Counted from the stretch's first letter, positions 12,501 to 24,350 are shown. The stretch is 64,000 nucleotides of DNA from Hofstenia miamia (GCA_004352715.1 SCFE01000002.1:1629763-1693762); one strand, 5' to 3'. A program made the numbers and translations. The notes: a model not told the origin generated them from the sequence alone.

Positions 12501-13317
12501 GATTAAAAATCATGAAAAAGTACAATGTAAAAGTTTTGTCTGTGCGCGCTGAACTTGATTGATTGTCGTATCTCGATTAGCTAGCAATCATCCAATTGTG
12601 ACGCACGCGCCGATTGCATTGTACTTAAATGACTTAGCAGAGCCGAACATACAAAGCAACAATTGCATTGCATTAAAATAAAAGCCTTCAATTTAAGTAT
12701 TTCTAAGAAAGACAAACTTTGGCATTATTCAGAAAACACGAAAATTCGATTTTATTTTGACCGTATTGACAGTATAGACTTTAGGATCGTCCAAATTGTT
12801 ACTTCTCGTCTTCTATTACTGTTCATTAGCTGACATTTTTCCACTTGCATAAGTTTATATGCACGCAAAGTCTTTCTTATGTTTTCATGAATAAAGTTAT
12901 TACCAACCACCATTTGGTGCTGCATTTTCATACATCCAAGGTCCATCGCTTAAAACAATATTGACTTACATTGAAAACGAAAACAAAATAACTTAAATCA
13001 CTAAACATATTCTATCAAATAAAAGCTGATTTAAAAAGTTCAACAATAATAGAACTACAGGTAAATAAAAAAGTTAAAATTTAACACCACGGACACAAAG
13101 TTCTAATACGATTGCTATAATAAAAAATTACTTGCCGATTATTAAGAAACATATTTATTCCATCGTATGATGCTTGAGTTTCATCTAAGTGAAGTTGACG
13201 TGGTGTTTCATCCGCATATTGCTGGAGTTCTTGCTCAAATTCTTTCTGAAAGCTTTCGGTTAACTCCAAGCTGTTGATCTCACTGGAGTCTGTCGAAGAT
13301 TCCATAGACTGGGCCAT
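3532..13317 (-). CDS. TTC39C: TTC39C-like tetratricopeptide protein (partial, 3 exons seen)
   Basis: Three minus-strand exons were assembled by splice sites and phase. Exon 1 is 13317-13136: ATG, an acidic Ser/Thr/Glu-rich leader, then GINMFLNNR. Exon 2 is 5607-5465: YDEAEEFF...LLAFFRGLMNYDAD. Exon 3 is 3603-3532: INADCMLYTGLLYF...EFKAYIKG. Joined, FLNN-R-YDEAEEFF matches the start of the TTC39/Iml2 TPR-like domain. The NADC..Y...L.F..QE..AYIKG block is closest to TTC39C as known from animals. Exon 1 to 2 works only with a GC donor (CG/GCAAGT at 13135-13130); the nearby GT donor puts an immediate stop in exon 2. Exons 2 and 3 join in phase, but family members have a linker there, so a small exon may be missed between 3.6 and 5.5 kb. 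The C-terminal exons were not found and may lie beyond the left edge. An AG is 3 nt upstream of the ATG (13322-13321). The function of TTC39C is poorly defined; a ciliary role has been suggested for it. The introns are filled by transposons. Confidence 0.72.
4400..4456. other. Assembly gap flanked by identical 26-bp ends
   Basis: 57 N. The 26 bases before it (4374-4399) are repeated exactly after it (4457-4482), so the two contigs probably overlap and the gap is not real sequence. Confidence 0.85.
4975..5250 (+). pseudogene. Mariner-type transposase C-terminal remnant
   Basis: The plus-strand reading around 5030-5140 gives ELCQSVCQSVLSRL then, after a stop, TCLKNDGNHFEN. This resembles the C-terminal VCxSVxxRLxxCIxxxGxHFE block of mariner-type transposases. 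It is followed about 100 bp later by ACACCCTGTA (5241-5250), which resembles a mariner-type terminal end. Catalytic regions are absent. A short relic inside the first intron of the TTC39C-like gene's downstream part. Confidence 0.4.
6390..6946 (+). pseudogene. Possible LINE ORF1 fragment with Cys/His knuckle
   Basis: Two overlapping plus-strand frames. The second (6537-6946) contains SACPALIVCQNCHYTGHTRC, i.e. Cys-x2-Cys-x4-His-x2-Cys, a gag-like knuckle with a short final spacing. The placement just 5' of the endonuclease piece suggests ORF1. No firm family match; an unrelated retrogene fragment is possible. Confidence 0.35.
7040..8180 (+). pseudogene. L1/Tx1-like AP endonuclease domain remnant
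   Basis: Two frames. 7040-7381 carries KLYYILLQETKINELSSIMK, the QET motif of APE-type LINE endonucleases. 7578-8180 carries ISDYRHLLTTFSWD, recalling the SDHR-type catalytic end, followed by the long charged linker typical before the RT of L1/Tx1 elements. A stop at 7382 and a frame change separate them, so no active enzyme is encoded. Confidence 0.6.
8598..9460 (+). pseudogene. LINE reverse transcriptase core remnant (internally duplicated)
   Basis: The frame includes ILNVDFVKAYDSIEHQYLFN, the RT motif holding the first catalytic aspartate. After a one-base shift in an A/T run at about 9314 comes ERGLRQGCPLSCSLFNL, the RGxRQGCPxS motif of L1/Tx1 RTs. The first motif region is present twice (see 8671-9353). 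No YxDD box follows because the element is interrupted downstream. Confidence 0.7.
8671..9353 (+). repeat. 297-bp direct duplication inside the LINE
   Basis: 8671-8967 recurs, with no difference noticed by eye, at 9057-9353 (offset 386), with an 89-bp spacer of unrelated sequence. Either a tandem duplication or a local misassembly. Confidence 0.85.
10115..10545. mobile_element. Non-autonomous hAT-like element with GATTAATC iterons
   Basis: About ten copies of the palindrome GATTAATC, often as CGATTAATCG, cluster at both ends of this 430-bp stretch. The right end reads inward as CAGGGATCCAACATG, a hAT-like terminus. The left terminus is lost at a single N (10114) in a TA run. No coding sequence. 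It interrupts the L1/Tx1-like LINE. Confidence 0.5.
10910..11568 (+). pseudogene. LINE C-terminal region with zinc knuckle
   Basis: Overlapping frames 10910-11503 and 11362-11568 give a lysine-rich RT tail ending TPKCRLCMREDEHPKHLIF, a Cys-x2-Cys...His...His C-terminal knuckle as seen at the end of L1/Tx1 proteins. One frameshift lies between them (11460-11500). It is the likely 3' end of the LINE that starts near 6.4 kb. Confidence 0.55.
11600..13080. other. Intronic/intergenic DNA, nothing recognised
   Basis: AT-rich sequence in the first intron of the TTC39C-like gene. Short open frames, including a minus-strand one at 12752-12946, show no recognisable domain. Confidence 0.5.
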
Positions 13318-13339
13318 CAACTAAGCAAGCATGTTTAAA

Positions 13340-14844
13340 AAATTTTATACAAAAAATCCCACAAAATATATACAATGTTAAAAAGCAATGCATTTCTAGC
13401 ATTTTACGCATTGTTTATTAATAACTATTTGAGAGAAATCCCCAATACTAAAATGCTACTAACAAAGGGATGTCAGGCCAAAAATGACAAATGTTCATTT
13501 AAATTTTGCTTAAAATCTACTGTTAAATTCCGTAGTGGATTTCAGAAGGTGATCGCTAATGAATCTCTTAAGAAAATTTATGGAACATGGTAATTTTTGA
13601 TCTCAAATCCAACCCGGAGCACTTTCATAAATCACAAGATTATAAGCTTTCAGTTTAAACGATTGATTTAAACTCAGTAATGCAATAGTGTGAAGTCGGA
13701 CCCGTATTAATGATGTAAGCTAACCTAAATGGAATAATACTACCTCAAGTAAACCACTAAAGCTACAACTACATGTAATTAAATATAATACTCAAGCGGG
13801 TTTCAGTAACTATTCTACTAAAAATTTTAACGAGTTATACTATAGAATTGTAAACCACGTACATCATAGGCCTTGGCTTCATATGGTAGGTATTCACGCG
13901 AGTTCTACAAATTTGTCAGATGCAAAGTGTTATTACACAGTCTTTGAATATAACTTCATCAAACCCGCCATGTGAAAACAAACAACGTTAAAATGATTGC
14001 ATTAAATTTATTGACAACACGTTTGAACCCAAAATTTACGCTAAAATATTGTCATACCCCTTTTTGAATTGGCTAGACGTGTATATCCATAATATAAATT
14101 GAAAACAGTCTAGCAACTGTCCAGAAAAATTGAAACAAATAATAAAAGAAATTGTTATTCGTAATTCATGTTTGCTTGGCTCTTTAGTTTGAAAATTTCT
14201 CTAAAATTTTGGGTAAATTTCTCAAGTAGTCCATGCGAAAGTTTCCAACAATTTCTTGGAAATTCATCAATGTGATACTTGAAGTGATTCAGCATTTCCA
14301 TAACTATTGTAAGGTAGGTTCTCCCTCTGCAATAAATATCCCCGACGTTGTTAATGAAGTAGAGTATTTCAAAATGTTCAATTGGTAAAGCAAGTATAAG
14401 GAAGAAAACAATTTCCAAAGTTCAAGACCATTAAGCCTTCCTCCTAATTTTAGTAACAGTAAGCTTAGATAAAGTTTATCATATTCACGAAACGCAACAC
14501 TCAAGGAATTGTTTTGATATTTCAAAATACATTTTTTCTGATAATGAGTAGTGTCTGATTAATATGGCAAATGTGCTAATCAAATACCCTGATCGTAATC
14601 ACTATTGCTTACTCAAATAGTGATTTGCATTACCAATGCTATCAAACAAGCAATGACGGAGAATCATCTCTTTGGGTGGTAGTAAAACTGAGTAATTTAG
14701 AGTCTGCAACAAAATTCGAATTGTTCTCTGGCATTGACTGATAGAACCGCTAACATCAAATGTACATCATCATCACACAGCACAGTTTACAGCTAATGTT
14801 ATCCAACATAACTTCCATAAAAAAGTGAGGAATATCTTTCCAAT
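13340..14844. other. Upstream of the TTC39C-like gene, nothing firm
   Basis: Two overlapping minus-strand frames (14155-14418, 14304-14525) give leucine-rich peptides in different frames over the same DNA. They may be an old transposase relic but no motif is recognisable. No promoter element could be assigned. Confidence 0.4.
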
Positions 14845-15344
14845 TAGAGATGAGCGCGATACATGTTTTTTTTAAATTATTGCCACCGCAGAGAACAAAA
14901 CTTCACCGCTAACCACCGCAATGCCCGTTTTTTACCGCAAACCACAGCAATGAACGAAATTTTACCGCGGTATACCGCAACAATGGCTATTTTTATCATC
15001 GTAAGAAAATATTCATATTTCTGAATTATTTTTTAAGAATACGGATCATTCGTAGAAAAGTTTATAGAAATTTCTTAGGTATTTTGGGATTTCATTCAAT
15101 TTTATTAGGGTAGTATCAAATTTTCAATGAAATATGTAAAAATTACTTTTAACATTTTGTATGCGAAATCCTTTAGTTTTGGTTCCGAAACTGTTTTTTG
15201 AGAAATACTTAGAGATTTTAAATCTTAAGAACAAACACGTTATCTGTGTAACTTTTATGCCACCGCAAGTTGTTTTAATTCTACCGCTAACCACCGCAAT
15301 TGTGTAAATCACTACCGCGGTATACCGCACCGCACTCATCCCCA
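14845..15344. mobile_element. 500-bp hAT-type MITE with CCGC iterons
   Basis: The ends TAGAGATGAG and CTCATCCCCA are imperfect inverted repeats of hAT type. They are flanked by near-identical 8-bp sequences TTTCCAAT (14837-14844) and CTTCCAAT (15345-15352). Both ends hold several copies of ACCGCTAACCACCGCAAT and ACCGCGGTATACCGC. No coding capacity. Confidence 0.7.
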
Positions 15345-15352
15345 CTTCCAAT

Positions 15353-17085
15353 AAAAAATGCCATTTATTTCTTCATAAAATGAGGCAAATTATTTATTCC
15401 TTGATAAGACGTGATAGAAACATTAGAACGAACAATATTCTACTTCTTAAAAACTTTTGCAAAGCAGCATAGATTAGACATAGGGATATATAACCTCATT
15501 TTTACGGTGTTGCTTGAATTTCGATGGGTCGACATTAAAAACATATCATTCACCATAACTATCAAAATGTAATCATATCATAAAATGTGACAAAGAAAAT
15601 GGAGAAGCTTGCCATTTCATCAATATACTACTGTAGGTTTTACAATACTAGTCAGGTAACTAATTGTATTCAGTACTACCACGAAAACAAGTTCCAAAGC
15701 AAGTACCATAGTCTTTGCAATAGTTCAGTTCACTTGTCATGTTGCTGAATAGCTTTTCATATATTTCATGTGTAGTCCACATATATAACAAAAAGAATTC
15801 CGATCGCGTTTCATAACTAGTGACAAATTAACACAGACACTTAAAACAAACTTGGGAAAAGGATGAAGAAAAACCTCTTAAGCTTCCTAAGAATAAAAAC
15901 CAATCTTGCATAAATCAGAAAAGGCTGCAAACCAAACAAGTGTAAGAAAGGTTTCAAAGCTTAACAGGATTTTATGATAAATTTCCAGGCAGCTTAAGCC
16001 AACTCCTGGCAGCAATTTACTAAGAGTACAGAGTGTTCCATACCTTAGGTTTATAATTTCCAAACAGTCCAGTCGATAAATAAATAAGGGATCGTTCACA
16101 TATTTCGTAATCGAGAGGGGGAGGGGTGGGCACTTGAAAATGCTTATACTTGATTATGGAGGAGGGGGTAATCAGTTTGATGACAAGTCATTTCAAAAAT
16201 CTAAAATCCTTTTTTTATGAAAAATTTTAATGTAAATTAAGGTATGCGTCAGTGAATTGATCACTTAATAAATTTTCGCTTATGTTAGCTTTCGATTTTT
16301 CAACTTAAGGTTATCACCGCTTGAGCTTTTGTGCATTCGCTTATAGCGCTTATGAGAGTGCGAAAAGTTAATAAAAACACTGCTGTACACTCATAATGGG
16401 GTCAGAGATAAATATAATGTACATAAATTAAAACACATATTTGATTAATGTTCTGCAGCCAAGGAAATTTTCTTGGCGGTAGCCGGCCATGCCAAATAAA
16501 TTTTGACGTTAGCCGGCCGTTGGCAACGGCTACGACCTTTTAATAGTTAAACCGTGGGAGCGGCGATAACCGCTGAACACTAATTTAGATAAGAGATGGA
16601 ATCGGACCAGGTCGGTTCAGTCCGCAGGTCCGTTCGAACCAAGTTCATGTCGGGACAATATATTAAAGTTATATTCCGACAGAAATGATATTTTTGGATC
16701 CTATACATATTTTGGATTTTTGCCTATTAACACATCAGAGGTAGAAAAATTTAAACATGCATTACTCTTCGATATAGATAAGTGGACTATGCATCATATG
16801 CATGAAGCTGTAAAGGCGTTTGCTATAATTCTGGATTGAATACTGATGTTGATATGATACAAGGATTTTGATATTTCCGTTACTAGTGATATACATAAAG
16901 ATAAATTTCGAATATTGTCACGTCAAATTTATTTCGCCCAAACAAATGGTGGTCAATCAGAGAATGACTTCTCTTGGTTAATTGTTACACACCATCATTC
17001 AAGCTTAGATCCAGTAACAGTTGAAGCTCTAGAATTACTAAATTTGATTTTTGTAAATTTTTTCAAACAAAATAAAATTTGACAT
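15353..17085. other. Gene-free stretch with faint repeats
   Basis: No gene seen. A GGGATCGTTCACATATTTCG block at 16088-16107 resembles a MITE end common in invertebrate genomes. A GC-richer patch with AGCCGGCC repeats lies at 16480-16570. Confidence 0.4.
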
Positions 17086-17890
17086 TCATCTGTACAAAAC
17101 CAGACCACAAAGCTTATAAATTATCATGCCTTCTAAGTTTACGATAATCGAAAACATAAACCGTTTTATTATGCTTATGCAATGACAGCAAAAAGCGTTA
17201 GTAGTAATATTTTTGTTATAATGATAGTGAAGTGACAGTACGAGAGGGGAGAATTTGAACAGAAAAACTTTGTAATGTAAGGGAGAAATCCGTTTAAAGG
17301 CACGTTTTTGGAAGCTTTCCATGGAGTGGAACAGCGCACGAGACAGCCACCAACAAGGAGAAGCATAGAAAAAAACGAGAGTTTCACAGCAGATGAGGTA
17401 TTGAAGGGAACATTACGAAAGGAGGCAAACTGATTGAATTAGCTTTACGAAGACAAAAGGACACCCGTCCAGGAAGTTGAGTTTAAATGAATGAAAAGAT
17501 TTGAGGAAAATTAATGAATTACAAAGGAGAGAACACCATCAGGATAGCAAGGATCAGACACCTTGCAAGACGTAAGCATGATAGAAATGTCATGGGCATT
17601 AAAGACAATATGACAAAGACGAATTAATCGGGAGAGAGGATCAGAAAAATTAGAGACAAAGTAAGTGAGCAAGAGAGATGATTCTATTTCAAATTGGGGA
17701 AGACAGGCTTGGAATGAACGTAAGAATGAATAAGAACCTTGAAGGGGTCTCGATAAGAAGCTAGACAGAAGAGAGCTTTCATCAAGTTCCATGAAGTTGA
17801 TAGTATCTTCCGTGAGAAAAGAAAGTTTCAAAGAATCAGAAGAACCAAAACGACGTCTGTAAGATTCCAATTTGTTCAAGGAATGCACAT
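17086..17890 (-). pseudogene. LINE-B reverse transcriptase C-terminal remnant
   Basis: Minus-strand frames 17086-17322 and 17175-17387 give MESFQKRAFKRISPLHYKV and neighbouring peptides. These match the better-preserved LINE-B copy at 36446-37081, which has MECFQKRAFKWISPLPYND. The frame at 17511-17888 adds an upstream part of uncertain match. Frames are broken throughout. The usual GCTAAATAAAGTCATT tail is not present here. Confidence 0.5.
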
Positions 17891-18099
17891 TAAGGGACGT
17901 GAAATAGAAAGGCAGCGAAACACGTTTTTAGTACGACGAGGAACAAATGACTTATTTCATAAATCTGAAGAATGGAATTTTACTCATGTTCGTCAATCGG
18001 AGCACATACTTCAAATCGTAAAATGCTCAGATACGACATGTTGTAAAGCATGGAGAACGAACTATGCAATTTTTACCTACTCGAGGTTCATTTGACTCT

Positions 18100-21000
18100 C
18101 TATTTCAGTCACTTTACTTTCGTCATCTTTGAAATTAGATATCTGTTACGATTAATATTGTGTATCATTTCAAAAAAGAAATGCAAAGAATGAACGTGTC
18201 ATAGATCGCCTTACATGCAAAGAACGTAACCTTTATAATTCAACGTTTCAAGCCATGAAAAACACAAACGTGTATGCAAAGGAAAATACAAAAAAAGTTT
18301 ACTGCTGCTACCTTGTCATTTGACAGGGATTCGGAAGGAAATGGCTACATTAGAATTCTTTGTCAAAAATGTTGTCCAAATCTAGTTAGCTGAAATTTTT
18401 AAAATGATAGGGAAGGGGTTAAGCAAATGATTACGTAATCTAAAAGGAGGTTTACTCAAGTTTATGCTTGATTACATGAGGCGAGGAGAGGTCTAAAATG
18501 GGCAAAAGTATGATTACATACACTTTAGCAAAAAATAATTTCGATGCAATAGAGAGCATATAAACACGACAACGCAATAGCTTTAAGTCAAATGAATTTA
18601 TTAGCTTTAAAGCAAAACCTTACTATTTGTCAGAGTATGCAAGTAAAATAATTTGATAGAATAAATGAATCTATTTTCAATAAGTCAAAGTAAACACATC
18701 GTGTGTCAGTTGTTTAAGTCAATGAATTGAATTATATAATTGAAGAAAATCCCTAATATTGAAACATAATAAACCATTACTATAAAAACAAATTAAAAAA
18801 ACAGAAGAGAAATTCAACTAAAAAAATCATATAATTTAATAAATGACCAACACTAGAGAGAAATCGAATTGGCAGCAAAGTGAAATTTTATAACTCATTT
18901 AAATCACAAGATTTCCATCCATAATTAAATTATAAAAATGTCGAAAGTGCCTCGATTGAAAATCCATGGCTTAGTCCAAACCTTATTTGAGGCAGTTTTG
19001 TTTTCATTACTAAACAGGATAAAGAATGTAAATAAAAAGGTTTAACCGCAACTTATGAAATAAGTACATCAAATTAATCACAATTTATTATAGTGTAAGA
19101 TGTCGACTTAAAACTGTTGCCGTATCTTGTGTTCCCGCCTTAAAAAATAGAATTTCCGGGCAGTAACTCTGAATTTCCAAGCAGGTCAAGGCAGTTGCAG
19201 ATTTCCAGGCAGAGCAACCACCCTGTTAATCAACATTACTATTTAGCTTTGAAAATGAAAACGTTTGCTCCCTTTTCTTGGCCCAACCAGTTTCTTTCTT
19301 CAGATTGCTGCGATGTAAAACCATTCAAGATCCTTAGACTAATATTCAAAGCAAACTTGTCACAGTAAAAAGCATCCACCAGTCCGTTGCATCGAGGATT
19401 TTCTCCACGATTTTGAAAAATATGCAAAATTGAAAGATTATAGCAGCGTTTATTTTGTTATTACGGCTACCAGTACCAACTTTTCAAAATTTGCAGTGAC
19501 AAAAGACAATGTTTTTCGATTTTGTGTAAGAATCCATAACACGAGTTCACTTAAAACATAACAGATGCAGTGGAATAATAACAACGCATTACACAATGTT
19601 GGCTAAAATTGTGTGGGTTGATGTAAAGCAAATACTTCTCGCTTAATTCATATCAAGTGAATTGTGTATTATCCTGCGTGAATTTCTTGAAATATTATGT
19701 CGTAGCATATGCTATTAGTTTTGCATTATATCCGCAAAATTGTAGAATGAAACAATTCCACCTTACCTAATCCATATGCCTATTTAAAAAATGATAAAAT
19801 ATATATCTTTCTTCATTAAATTCCAATAAACAATATCTAGCAAAGCGGTTGTTCCTTAATTCCAAGTAATAGTAGTTTACATTTATTTTGAAGGAGAAAC
19901 TACTGATGTCAAAATCTAATGTCATTGTATACACTAAATTCCCGTTTTATATTGGATTTTGCACATATATTAATGGCAAAGGAGAAAAAACTAAATGTCT
20001 GATATATAACAGAATTCCCAATGCAAAAATTGATCATTGTGCTAACAAACAATGACATATTAAATCAATGCAAAAATAATGAGAACCATTTAGGCTATTC
20101 CAATTATATCATGAAATTGACTTACTGTTACTGAAATAATGTAGTAAGAAACCTCAGCAAACAAATAAGAGATGACCAACGCTACATTGAACTAAACCTA
20201 AATTGTTAGTTATTGAAATATTTAACAATGTCAATATAGTTTGTTCATGCAAGTAAGCAACGTGCAAACTATAATTAAATAGTTGTATATTCCGCTATGA
20301 GCACCATAAGCGCTATTCTCGTTCAAAAGGGTAATATCCATAATATTTTCAAATGGGTCATTTTTCAAATTTAGGCAATTATCCCATAAAATAAATAGTT
20401 AAAAATCTCTCGACCAATTTCTCAAAAATGGTATCAAATTTAGAAATTTCTCTTAAAATTCTTATTACATATCCCGAACACTTCTCATTTGCTATCTAAT
20501 AATACTGCAGGTACCGTAATCTCTTTTAGAATGATTAAAACAAGAAAAAACATCATATATAATATAAAAAAGGGCGCAGCCCAATTTAACAGAGCAATGC
20601 AATTACTGTCAATGTTAGCATTTTATTATGGTACACACAGAGTATGCTGAACACTAATAGATGGTAATAAAATTGTCAAAGTTAAAAAATTATATATAAT
20701 TTAAATAAAATTATAATCAAAACCTATTAATTTAATTAGATTTCGGTTTCGTTTCACTACTTTCTTTTCAAAATACTGAAATTCTTAGCCACTCTAACAT
20801 ACCAGACAAAGACCCTCCTAAAATGATTTCAGCATATTTTGTCTCTTCTTTTAATACTGACCCTCTCTCTCATTTTATCTTAATTATCATTACATTTTTG
20901 TGTCTCCCTCATTTCCTTGATGTAATCTCAATATTTGCACCTAAGCGTCTTCAGAAACAGTCTGAGTGCCCTTCATAACTAATATTTTGAAATATCACCA

Positions 21001-21200
21001 CAGCTCTATCCTTCCAAGGATCTCTATTGTTTTTAAACACCTTTTATTAAAATTTCTTTTACCTTTGTATCAAACCAATTCTTTCCTATAATAAGTTTAC
21101 TGTTTGACAATTACTTACATTAGTGGTCATTGTATATACAAATATTGATACAACACCAAGAAAGCAAAAATCATTTTCAACATCTCAAAGGTATTTGATA
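18100..21200. other. 3-kb AT-rich stretch without recognisable genes
   Basis: Only short open frames with no domain similarity. No tRNA, microsatellite or terminal repeat was picked out by eye. Confidence 0.45.
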
Positions 21201-21229
21201 AAATTCTCCAATTTCATTACTCTGCTGAT

Positions 21230-21450
21230 TTGTATTTGACGAATTATCATTCTTTTCACAAACTATTTATATTAAGTAAGTCCCTTTAATTCTCATTTCT
21301 CTTTCTTTGCTACTATTTCAAGTGATGTGTCTCAAAATTCATTTTTCCCATTATCCTCTTGTTTACATTAATGATCTTAAATTGTGATTCAATCCTTGTC
21401 CTTGCAGTCTCTATGCTGATGACACCTGAATCTATTTTTGATCTTTACAT
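21230..21450 (+). pseudogene. Heavily decayed LINE RT fragment
   Basis: The plus strand around 21320-21430 can be read as DVSQNSFF, then after shifts INDLKL and SLYADDT. These are the order and spacing of GVPQGS...INDL...YADDT in Jockey/CR1-type RTs. Every motif is damaged and the frame is broken. Confidence 0.4.
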
Positions 21451-22059
21451 GTAATCATCTTGAATTTCACACACAACTTTTTCATAATGCTGTTTTCGCA
21501 TATCATAATATTGGATTGTTTGGTTTACCTTCCTTGACTTACTATGAACCTCACAACCAAAAATAATTACTTTATGATTACTTCTGATAAATGTTTGGAT
21601 AACATCGGTTACAAAGCACTTAGATATGTTTGTGAGAAATATATCAATGATTCTACTACATTATGTAGTTAATGCTACTACATTTTCTAAGTCTAAACGT
21701 AATTGCCAATATCTATAATCCAAAGAATTAATCTCACCAGTTATCACAGTAATGAATTGGGAACTGCCTCAATAAGTTGCTGGAATCACATTTGGGATTA
21801 GGTGAATGAGAGGATGAAACAAGAAACAAAGATCTTAAAGATAATTTAATCTTCATGGTTTGTAATTCCATGTAAGAAGAATGTGGTTCATAGTAACTTT
21901 GAATATAGAGTTAATCTACAAAAAGAGTTTAAGCTGTACTTAAGATTTTATTGTGGTTTTGATAATTTTGGATGAAAATAAATATATTTACTCTGTTATG
22001 CCTATCATTTGCTCAAAAATGGTAGTGCCAGCAGCAAAAATCTAGTTTTAGGTTTTGTC

Positions 22060-23535
22060 AAATTACTTGGGACAACAATAACAACTTGTGGTTTTTGTTT
22101 ACTAATACCTTCAAAGCTAAACTGTGGTTGTATATTTGTATCATTAAATTAATATTATAGCATATTTGGCGGGAAATCATTATTTTCTAGGCTATTGGAT
22201 TTATACTTATTACTAGCAGCTACGTTTCGATATACTCCTAATCATGCCTGCTCCAGATATAATTTCTTCAAAAAGGAGTGAAATTGATGCATTTCTACGA
22301 CTTGGAACTCTCACTGTGAAGCAAATTGCTGAACAGACTGGTGTTAGTAAAAGTACTGTTTCCAGATTTCAAAATTTGGGGTGTTTGATGTCAAAGAGAA
22401 AGGGTCATTGTGGGCGAAAACCTAAGACAACGCTCAAAGAAGATCGGATTTTAATGCGGAATTTGCAAAAAACTCCTCTTTCAGATGCTAAGCAGCTCCA
22501 AAAAGAATGGAGAGAAGCTGGGACAACAGTTTCCCTTAGTACAGTACAGCGACGATTGCGCAAATATGGTTGCTGCTCAGTAATTCCTAGAAAAATACCA
22601 AAACTTACTGCTGCAATGAAGGCTAAGCGATTGCAGTTTGCTTTGGCTCATCAAAATTGGACCAAAGACGATTGGGGAAAAGTCTGCTTTTCAGATGAAA
22701 GCACTTTTGAGTGCAAAGATGCTCAAAGAAGAAGAGTTTGGCATAAAAAAAACACTCCCAAACCCACCTGTGCGACTGTTAAGCACCCAACAAAGATTAT
22801 GATATGGGGTATCATGAGTCGCTTTGGTCCAGGAAGGCTATATATTGTGGAGGGAATGATGAATTCTGAACAATACTGCAAAGTATTAACATCTAGAGCT
22901 ATTCCACAAATGGTTGATTGGTTTAACTCTATAGAAAACTGCATTTATATGCATGATGGCGCCCCCTGCCAAAGATCAAAGACAATAAAGACTTTTCTTG
23001 CTGATAAAAATATCAGAACCTTGGATTGGCCTGGCAATTCCCCAGACTTAAATCCAATAGAGAATGTCTGGGGAATCTTAAAACAGCAGATTTCTCCTGT
23101 TACAATCAGTAACAAAACCCAACTGATTGAAGAACTTATTTGGCACTGGTTCCATGAACCAAATTCGCCAGCGTTAATGATGAAGCTTGTGGAATCAATG
23201 TCCAACCGTATAAATGCAGTTATCAAGGCTAAAGGTGGTAATGCAACATATTAAGTTTCTTATAATTTGAAAATTTGAATTAAAACTGATTTTTTATGTG
23301 TTTTTTTTACATGTAACACATTTGTCCCAAGTAATTTGGTATTGGCTACAAATAATTTTTCTCAAAATTTTGAATATCCATCAGCATATATAACCTAAGT
23401 ACTATTGTTTACTATGCATCTCATCTTAAACTATATATTTAAATACTACTTGAGAAAATACTTGAGAAAAATGCTAAAAAATTAAAAATTAGGTTCAATT
23501 TAAAATGTCCCAAGTAATATGACGCCTACTGTACA
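22060..23535 (+). mobile_element. Tc1-like transposon with uninterrupted transposase
   Basis: The transposase gene is bracketed by inverted copies of AATTACTTGGGACA: 22066-22081 on the left and 23323-23338 on the right. A second outer right copy (23508-23522) precedes ACGCCTACTGTA, a typical Tc1-type outer end. The right end thus has the two-repeat (IR/DR) layout, while only one repeat was found on the left. The left outer end seems lost or too diverged to see. Confidence 0.75.
22244..23254 (+). CDS. Tc1/mariner-type transposase, DD34E, full length
   Basis: This 336-residue open frame has no stops or frameshifts. It would cut and join transposon ends in the nucleus. The N-terminus (about 10-45) is a helix-turn-helix: TVKQIAEQTGVSKSTVSRF. 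It is followed by GRKPKTT (57-63) between the two DNA-binding halves. The catalytic DDE domain shows CFSDEST with Asp151, MHDGAPCQRS with Asp238 and NSPDLNPIENVWGILK with Glu273. Spacing between the last two is 34 residues, the Tc1 type. The length matches typical Tc1 transposases (about 340). It is the only clearly intact transposase in the window, so the copy is young. Host-independent; no link to neighbouring genes. Confidence 0.95.
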   Translation: MPAPDIISSKRSEIDAFLRLGTLTVKQIAEQTGVSKSTVSRFQNLGCLMSKRKGHCGRKPKTTLKEDRILMRNLQKTPLSDAKQLQKEWREAGTTVSLSTVQRRLRKYGCCSVIPRKIPKLTAAMKAKRLQFALAHQNWTKDDWGKVCFSDESTFECKDAQRRRVWHKKNTPKPTCATVKHPTKIMIWGIMSRFGPGRLYIVEGMMNSEQYCKVLTSRAIPQMVDWFNSIENCIYMHDGAPCQRSKTIKTFLADKNIRTLDWPGNSPDLNPIENVWGILKQQISPVTISNKTQLIEELIWHWFHEPNSPALMMKLVESMSNRINAVIKAKGGNATY

Positions 23536-23539
23536 ATAC

Positions 23540-24350
23540 CTGACATATAATTAAGAATTCCAACACAGAATATTAACACAGAAAACTAATATTATTAAAA
23601 CCAAATAACTCAACATGGCATTTTGCTGAAGACCTATTCATTGGTGAATGTTGGCAAAAGTTCCATGAAAAAACCATCCCACTGCTCAATCAAAATTTCT
23701 TTGTAAAATTTTAACTTACATAAAAATAAATAATACAGGTAAAGCCCAAAACCAGTAGGCATAGCATTATCACAGTAAATTATTAGATACATGTAGTAAA
23801 TGATTTTGCATTTCAAATAAGAATTAATAATCTAACCATACACATAGCAACATAAGAAAAACACGATCTCATAAGAGCAAACACGTGTGCAAAAAACAGA
23901 TACCCCAGAGACAAAGCCTATTTGAACACTTATCAGTGAATTTAAACAATTAAAATAAAAACCACACAGAAACAATTAAAAAGGCTAGTTGAGTAATAAT
24001 GAGAAAAATCCGCAAATAAAAATTTGTATATACAATTTCCTTGATAACAATTACCTGCTCATTGCTTTTACAATTTTGAATGCTTTTAAAATATGTAAAA
24101 TTGCAAACTAAGTTTATAAATAGTACAAATATGCACATTAGAAATTAAAATGGTCAATTGCACTTTCCTAAAACACAAACCCACAAACCTGTTCGCAAAT
24201 AATCTACAAAATAGATAAAAAACAATATTTATATCTAAAAATTAATGAAGTGAGTTTCCTAACTTATGCCAAGGTCAAACTACTACAATACTACTATTCC
24301 TTCCTTGAATGGATATGCCTTTTCTGTAATAGTCAATATTTTTCCTCGAC

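Noticed and set aside
12752-12946. Minus-strand 64-codon frame considered as a TTC39C exon
   Set aside because: No TPR-like similarity, and it is not needed between exons 1 and 2, which join exactly.
16088-18530. GGGATCGTTCAC-type block and a GATTACATA-rich block as possible ends of one large element
   Set aside because: The two blocks are not convincing inverted copies of each other.
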